Assembly: GCF_032484785.1 (NCBI RefSeq)
Contig: NZ_JAUETR010000001.1
Location: 4,281,501-4,345,500, forward strand
Length of the DNA stretch: 64,000 nt
DNA from: Bradyrhizobium sp. SZCCHNS1050
GTDB taxonomy: Bacteria > Pseudomonadota > Alphaproteobacteria > Rhizobiales > Xanthobacteraceae
Reading direction: 5' to 3'
Every line of letters begins with the position of its first letter. Positions within the stretch are counted from its first letter, which is position 1. The translations under genes were made by a program, and so were the position numbers. The notes beneath the pieces are model-generated. The model did not search any database and had not been told where the DNA came from. It saw nothing but the letters and a program-made list of their open reading frames with translations. Shown in pieces: positions 60,019 through 64,000 of the stretch.

Positions 60019-60512
60019 GGTTCGCTCCTCTCGTCATGGAGAGGATGCGGATCGCGGATCGGTAGCGCGGACACGGCCCAAAATTTTTCCCGAGGGTGTC
60101 CGCAACGTATCTACTCGGCCGCATAATAGGGGTGATGGAACGATCGATTGGCACCCCTGGAGTTGGCTCAAACGCCGGTCGCACCGTCGCCGATGCAGCG
60201 GCGGCGATCGAGGCCTTGTCCGAGACCGATCTGGTGCGGCTGAAAGCTCTGGCGCAATTGTGGAGCCGCGGGCTGCCCGGAGGGATCGGCTGGACCGACG
60301 TGCTGCATGAGGCCACCCTCCGCGTTCTCGACGGATCGCGGGTCTGGCCGATGGGCGTGCCAATCCTGGCTTTCCTGTCCGGCGTCATGCGCAGCCTCTG
60401 CGACGATTATTGGCGGCGCGTTTGGAGCGAGAAACGGCTACTGGTCAGCTGACCTGCCCCTAAGAATTTCCTCCAGAACGATTTAGAGTCCGGCCTGACG
60501 AAGGACGGACAG

Positions 60513-60779
60513 ATGAAGCGAAAGCGGTTCACGGAAGAGCAGATCATCGCGGTTTTGAAGGAGCACGAGGCCGGTGCGAAGACGGCCGATCTGGCTCGGA
60601 AGCACGGGATTTCGGAAGCGACGTTCTACAATTGGAAGGCTAAATTCGGCGGCATGGACGTCTCCGAAGCCAAGCGGCTGAAGGCGCTCGAGGACGAGAA
60701 TGCCAAGCTGAAGAAGCTGCTGGCCGAGCAGATGCTCGATGCGGCCGCGCTGCGGGAGCTGCTCTCAAAAAAATGGTAA
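60513..60779 (+). CDS. IS3-family transposase OrfA
   Basis: Helix-turn-helix DNA-binding part of the transposase, 88 aa: MKRKRFTEEQIIAVLKEHEA, LARKHGISEATFYNWKAKF, and a leucine-zipper-like end KALEDENAKLKKLLAEQML. It ends at TAA 60777-60779, just after an A7 run (60767-60773), and overlaps orfB by 7 bp. Confidence 0.95.
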   Translation: MKRKRFTEEQIIAVLKEHEAGAKTADLARKHGISEATFYNWKAKFGGMDVSEAKRLKALEDENAKLKKLLAEQMLDAAALRELLSKKW

Positions 60780-61699
60780 GGCCTGCCGCCAAGCGCGCCG
60801 CGGCGGCGCACCTGCAGGCCAAGCTGGGCCTGTCGGAACGGCGGGCCTGTTCGATCGTCGGAGCGGACCGGACGATGGTCCGCTACCGGTCCCGCCGGCC
60901 CCCCGACACCGCGCTTCGGGGCCGCTTGCGCGAGCTCGCCAGCGAGCGGCGGCGCTTCGGCTATCGACGGCTGTTCATTCTGTTGCGGCGGGAGGGCGAG
61001 CCGTCCGGGATCAACCGCGTCCATCGACTTTACCGGGAGGAAGGGCTCACGGTGCGCAAGCGCCGCAGCCGCCGCAAGGCCTGCGGCGTCCGCGTGCCAA
61101 TCCTGGTCGATGCGAGGCCGAATGCGCGCTGGTCGCTGGACTTCGTGTCCGATCAGTTCGTAGGCGGGCGGCGCTTCCGCATCCTCAACATCGTTGACGA
61201 CGTCACCAAGGAGTGCCTGGGCGCGATTGCCGACACTTCGCTCTCGGGGCGGCGGGTGGCGCGGGAGCTGACCTCGATCATCGCCCGGCGCGGCAAGCCG
61301 GGCTCGATCGTCTCGGACAACGGCACCGAGTTTACCAGCAACGCGATGCTGGCCTGGTGCAGGGACAACGCGATCGACTGGCACTTCATCGCACCGGGCA
61401 AGCCGATCCAGAACGCCTTCGTCGAGAGCTTCAACGGCCGGATGCGCGACGAGTTCTTGAATGAAACGCTGTTCTTCGGTCTCGATGATACCAGGCGCAG
61501 GCTCGCCGCCTGGGTTGCCGACTACAACAACGCGCGGCCGCATTCCTCGCTGAGATACCAGACCCCTGCGGCCTTTGCCGCCAACCTCACCGCAACGGGC
61601 GATCGGCTGCGCAACCCCGACCAGCTCCGCCAATCGCCCGTTGCTCCACCCGCGCCACTCGGCGTACAACCCACCCGGACTCTAAACGCTGCTGGATGA
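60773..61699 (+). CDS. IS3-family transposase OrfB (DDE integrase core)
   Basis: Catalytic part of 308 aa. An HTH_21-like start (RRFGYRRLFILLRREGEPSG) precedes the rve core with the three acidic residues: WSLDFVSDQFVGGRRF (D), SIVSDNGTEFTSNAMLAWC (D) and NAFVESFNGRMRDEFLNETL (E). Then comes ADYNNARPHSSLRYQTPAAF. It is probably made as an OrfAB fusion by -1 slippage on the A7 run at 60767-60773. The long C-terminal tail runs to the right inverted repeat. It appears intact, so the element may be active. Confidence 0.95.
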   Translation: MVRPAAKRAAAAHLQAKLGLSERRACSIVGADRTMVRYRSRRPPDTALRGRLRELASERRRFGYRRLFILLRREGEPSGINRVHRLYREEGLTVRKRRSRRKACGVRVPILVDARPNARWSLDFVSDQFVGGRRFRILNIVDDVTKECLGAIADTSLSGRRVARELTSIIARRGKPGSIVSDNGTEFTSNAMLAWCRDNAIDWHFIAPGKPIQNAFVESFNGRMRDEFLNETLFFGLDDTRRRLAAWVADYNNARPHSSLRYQTPAAFAANLTATGDRLRNPDQLRQSPVAPPAPLGVQPTRTLNAAG

Positions 61700-61993
61700 A
61701 ACTTCGGTGGCAGCTCACAGCCGCGATGATCCCGGCCAGCACGGCGTCCCGAGCGATCCCGTTGACGAATTGGCCGATCCCGAACGCATGGCTGTGGCGG
61801 TCGCAGGGCTCGCCGAGGTGTTCCGGCTGTTTGCAGGAGATCCAGTCGTGTTGCAGATCATCGACGGGCTGGCCAACGGCCTCACGGCCAGGGACATCTG
61901 CCGGGCGTATGGCATCTCGGATATCGATTACGATACTGCGCGGCGGCGAATGCGGCGCGCGCTGCTCCGGCACCAGCGGAATTGGAGCACGCC

Positions 61994-62239
61994 ATGACAC
62001 GTTGGCACCCCCGTCTAGAACTTGCGCGCCTGCTCCAGGCGCTCAGCGATGATATCATTGCGGCGACTGACGAGGAGCTCCGGGAGATCCAGGGACGTGC
62101 CCTGGCCGGCACGGCACGGCAGGTCAGGCGTCTCGTCAAGGCGGCGCAGGCGGCCGAGGGCGGCGAGCCCCGCATTGTGAGCTCTAGCGATACAGAACGC
62201 GGCCTCGAGTCAGTCCTATCACTTCACAATCGGCACTGA
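61994..62239 (+). CDS. Small unknown helical protein, partner of the sigma-like gene
   Basis: Protein of about 81 aa, not recognised. The ATG at 61994 overlaps the stop of the interrupted sigma-like gene (ATGA), a sign of translational coupling. The sequence is helical and charged: RLELARLLQALSDDIIAATD, EELREIQGRALAGTARQVRR and LVKAAQAAEGGEP. It could be an anti-sigma-like or accessory protein. After the IS insertion it may no longer be translated efficiently. Confidence 0.65.
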   Translation: MTRWHPRLELARLLQALSDDIIAATDEELREIQGRALAGTARQVRRLVKAAQAAEGGEPRIVSSSDTERGLESVLSLHNRH

Positions 62240-62658
62240 TCGAGTGGGAGAAGGCCTGGAAGAGTAGGGGAGCCGGTCTCTCTGAGGGACCGTCGGCTTA
62301 GCAGGGGCGGCCGGTTTGGGGGACAGCATGCGGTCCACAGCCTCGCACTGGCGACGCTCATTGTGGTGACGCCCTTACGTCTCCCGGACCCCCGCGACTT
62401 GTCGATCGCATAGCGGCGTAGCACAGCGAAGAATCGGCGATATGCGAGCTCGGAGTTGCTGTGGCACAATCGACCTATGTCGTCGTGCAGCCATTGCCAG
62501 AGCGAGTTGCGCGCTCCGACGAATGCGAGGTCCTGCAAGCGCCCGAACCGCGCGTATGCTCGTGAGAGCCTCGCGCGCCTTCGCGTAGGGCAATTGGGCC
62601 GTCGGCCGGCTGAAGTTCGCAACGGTCTGCATGGGGTCACCTGGACGGTCACCCGCCA
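62240..62658. other. Intergenic stretch without a convincing gene
   Basis: Minus-strand frames of 85 and 152 codons cover this region but overlap each other and are Arg-rich without a recognisable domain or RBS. The region ends just before the GTG start at 62659. It may hold the promoter or a control region of the replication-like gene. Confidence 0.4.
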
Positions 62659-63366
62659 GTGACGATCGTCCGTCGGGAGCACAAGGCGCAGTTCACCATC
62701 GTCCCGAACGCGGTCTTCGCGGATCCCCGCCTCTCTGTCGAGGCCAAGGGCGTTCTCGGCTATCTCTTGTCACGCCCCCACAAATGGCATGTCCGCCTCG
62801 ATCATATCGGGCGAACCCTCCTGGTCGGCCGCAAGAAGCTGCAGCGCATTTTCCGCGAGTTGATCGACGCTGGCTACGTCACACGCGAAGCGCAACGAAT
62901 TGTCGACGGACATCGGTTCGGTGAGATTGATTACGTCGTCCGAGACGTGCCTGCGCCTGTGGATAAGTCGGCGCGTCCGCGGGGTCGAAAGGGACCTGCG
63001 GCTCCGCGGGTCCAAAAGGGACCTGCGTATAAAGACTCACCGCGGGGCCCTGAGGGACCTGCCTATAAAGAACTATATAAAAACAGATCTGCATTGCCGG
63101 CGGGCCTCCCTCTTGAGGGTCGGCCGGAAACCATCGGCGTGATGCGCGATCAGATGGCCGAGCTCCAGGATGACGCTCGCCTTGATCCGGGGATTGTCCA
63201 GCTTTTCGACGACGCTGCTGAAGGTTGGGAGTTGATTGTCGCGATCCCGGACCAAGCTCGGGACGAGCTGCGCCAGCGCTACAAGCGGGGTGAGCTCGAT
63301 CGATTGACGATGATGGAGCTACGGAACAGATACCGACACTTGCTGCGTGGCAGTCGCCGCAAGTGA
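62659..63366 (+). CDS. Phage/plasmid-type winged-helix replication-like protein
   Basis: DNA-binding protein of 235 aa. The N-terminal 90 residues form a helix-turn-helix of the kind seen in phage/plasmid replication proteins and in mobile elements of Bradyrhizobium (FTIVPNAVFADPRLSVEAKG, LGYLLSRPHKWHVRLDHIGR, IFRELIDAGYVTREAQRI). A low-complexity linker with three KGPA/GPA repeats follows (RKGPAAPRVQKGPAYKDSP, then GPEGPAYKELYK), then a C-terminal helical part (DQARDELRQRYKRGELDRLT). The start is GTG 62659. It lies between the sigma-like pair and the excisionase/integrase pair, so it belongs to an integrative element. The enzymatic role is unproven. Confidence 0.78.
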   Translation: MTIVRREHKAQFTIVPNAVFADPRLSVEAKGVLGYLLSRPHKWHVRLDHIGRTLLVGRKKLQRIFRELIDAGYVTREAQRIVDGHRFGEIDYVVRDVPAPVDKSARPRGRKGPAAPRVQKGPAYKDSPRGPEGPAYKELYKNRSALPAGLPLEGRPETIGVMRDQMAELQDDARLDPGIVQLFDDAAEGWELIVAIPDQARDELRQRYKRGELDRLTMMELRNRYRHLLRGSRRK

Positions 63367-63451
63367 TCGGCGCTTTTGGGAAAGCGCTGAGAAGCTGCGG
63401 ACGCCTCGGAGCAGGCGAAGCCGTTTTTCCTCGTTGATCTCCCACCCATTC

Positions 63452-63481
63452 TACGCGATTGTACGCAATCCTACGCATTCG
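63452..63481. repeat. Three 10-bp TACGC repeats upstream of the excisionase gene
   Basis: TACGCGATTG, TACGCAATCC and TACGCATTCG follow one another at 63452, 63462 and 63472, exactly one helical turn apart. The first two overlap an inverted repeat GATTG-TACG-CAATC (63457-63470). They lie about 80-110 bp upstream of the excisionase start and could be binding sites for Xis, integrase or a repressor. The rest of 63367-63558 holds no gene. Confidence 0.45.
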
Positions 63482-63558
63482 TCCTACAAGTGGGCAAGAG
63501 AACTGTTGTTGGATGATGATTGATTCAATGATCGCACGTCGCACAAGAGTCGAGAGAC

Positions 63559-63942
63559 GTGAATTCATCGATCGCAGCTCAAACGCAGCCCGCCATTACA
63601 CGGGATACCCCGCTTCGCCTTGCGGATGCCGTGAAGATTGCGTTTCCTATGGGCGGTATGACCGTTGCAGGCTTGCGACGTGAGCGCGACCGGAAGCGCC
63701 TGGTCATCGAGAGGATTGCCGGCAAGGAATTTACGACGCTGGCTCACATTGAACGGATGCGAGAGCTATGCCGCGACGAAGCAAGGGAGCTCGACTCCAG
63801 CTTAAGGCCGCCCGCCGCGACAAGCGCGGAAAGATCACCCATCGTGCGACCTGGATCATCAGAGACAACGGTCGGGATGTCGGCACAGGCTGCGCTGCGG
63901 ATGAGGTTGCAGCAGCCGAGAAGAAGCTCGAGGAGTACATAG
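63559..63942 (+). CDS. Excisionase-like DNA-binding protein
   Basis: Small protein of 127 aa encoded just before an integrase. The N-terminal 75 residues form a MerR/Xis-like helix-turn-helix (TPLRLADAVKIAFPMGGMTV, AGLRRERDRKRLVIERIAGK, FTTLAHIERMRELCR). This is the pattern of excisionase genes in rhizobial islands. The remaining tail is Ser/Pro/Arg-rich and overlaps the integrase gene (from 63768) by 175 bp in another frame. The start is GTG 63559 with GAGAGA upstream. Confidence 0.75.
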   Translation: MNSSIAAQTQPAITRDTPLRLADAVKIAFPMGGMTVAGLRRERDRKRLVIERIAGKEFTTLAHIERMRELCRDEARELDSSLRPPAATSAERSPIVRPGSSETTVGMSAQAALRMRLQQPRRSSRST

Positions 63943-64000
63943 CGTCCAAATATACGCCGAAGCGACGCGTGCGGCATATCGACGATATCCCGATCGCAGA
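63768..64000 (+). CDS. Tyrosine-type integrase, N-terminal part (runs off the window)
   Basis: The frame from the ATG at 63768 stays open to the window end (77 codons): MPRRSKGARLQLKAARRDKR, ITHRATWIIRDNGRDVGTGC, AAEKKLEEYIASKYTPKRRV. This is the N-terminal arm-binding domain of phage-type integrases common in Bradyrhizobium islands. The catalytic part lies outside. It overlaps the excisionase gene. It differs from the dead integrase at 17390, so it marks a second element. Confidence 0.8.
   Translation, partial: MPRRSKGARLQLKAARRDKRGKITHRATWIIRDNGRDVGTGCAADEVAAAEKKLEEYIASKYTPKRRVRHIDDIPIA

Larger units (their letters stand above)
60450..61717 (+). mobile_element. Intact IS3-family insertion sequence (IS407/IS51 type)
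   Basis: Element of 1268 bp. The left end TGACCTGCCCCTAAGAATTT and the right end, read inward as TGAGCTGCCACCGAAGTTTC, form imperfect inverted repeats that continue through TCCAG and TTTAGAGTCCGG. The 4-bp CAGC occurs just before (60446-60449) and just after (61718-61721), a target duplication of the size expected for the IS407 group. It carries orfA and an overlapping orfB with the usual frameshift signal. It interrupts a sigma-like gene. Confidence 0.9.
60135..61997 (+). pseudogene. Sigma-70-like regulator gene split by an IS3-family insertion
   Basis: The 5' part (60135-60449) starts MERSIGTPGVG with AGGGG upstream and encodes a region-2-like segment (GIGWTDVLHEATLRVLDGSR, PILAFLSGVMRSLCDDYWRR). 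The 3' part (61722-61997) encodes a region-4-like helix-turn-helix (ADPERMAVAVAGLAEVFRLF, GLTARDICRAYGISDIDYDT, ARRRMRRALLR). Removing the IS (60450-61717) and one copy of its CAGC duplication joins them in frame as RLLVS-RDDPGQ, giving a protein of about 196 aa. The insertion is therefore recent and precise. The 3' end overlaps the start of the next gene (ATGA at 61994), so the two formed an operon. As it stands the protein ends at a TGA at 60450-60452. Confidence 0.8.

Noticed and set aside
62224..62682. Minus-strand gene opposite the replication-like protein start
   Set aside because: Arg-rich composition, no RBS and overlap with another equally weak frame.

Overview
The window looks like a GC-rich alphaproteobacterial chromosome, most likely Bradyrhizobium or a close relative. 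That is inferred from high GC, GC-ending codon use, TTGA-N6-TCAA (FixK/FNR-type) sites in front of stress genes, and the style of the katG/oxyR pair, the DUF2267/Usp genes and the excisionase/integrase pair. No rRNA gene, intact tRNA or CRISPR array was seen.

Layout. (1) 1-2000: katG (cut by the window start) diverges from oxyR, with a 20-bp sequence repeated in the spacer. (2) 2061-3009: two small exported proteins and a strong terminator. (3) 3058-14353: a low-oxygen/stress island. Eight FixK/FNR-type boxes precede a ribosome hibernation factor fused to a cold-shock-like domain, a PRPP-synthetase-like protein, an aminoglycoside-phosphotransferase-like protein, a phosphoribosyltransferase, ChaB, nicotinate phosphoribosyltransferase, PolX, a Gly/Tyr-rich exported protein, a c-type cytochrome, DUF2267, a universal stress protein and a divergent GroEL. 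(4) 14507-17748: two unrecognised genes, then a frameshifted integrase relic and the 3' half of a tRNA gene, which looks like an old island end. (5) 18055-24005: a phosphate/ion block with a twice-broken Pit phosphate transporter, a CorA/ZntB-like gene lacking its membrane half, a long protein with a PhoU-like (DUF47) C-terminus, and a half-length pyruvate phosphate dikinase.

(6) 24146-56541 is the centrepiece: about 32 kb that reads as one surface-secretion and signalling system. It has an STN-TonB hybrid protein, a 4690-residue filamentous haemagglutinin (TpsA), two ECF sigma factors, a FecR-type anti-sigma factor, a large PstS-like protein, two TonB-like proteins, a TpsB transporter, a DUF2341/LamG-ExbB fusion, ExbD, a porin, a coiled-coil protein, a SurA-like isomerase, a YbjN protein and a lytic transglycosylase. 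A candidate Pho box precedes the first sigma gene. The set resembles the Pseudomonas aeruginosa PUMA3 (VreA/VreI/VreR) system, in which cell-surface signalling is tied to phosphate starvation and two-partner secretion, but here the secretion system carries its own energising motor and envelope helpers.

(7) 56666-64000 is mobile DNA: a DUF1989 gene fragment, a decayed IS66 element, a PCMT-family methyltransferase, a sigma-like gene cut by an intact IS3-family element (4-bp target duplication, in-frame junction), a phage/plasmid-type replication-like protein, 10-bp repeats, an excisionase and the start of an integrase that runs off the window.

The best candidate for an undescribed system is the self-contained secretion/signalling locus in (6), above all its ExbB fusion and STN-TonB protein. 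The second is the FixK-box island in (3).
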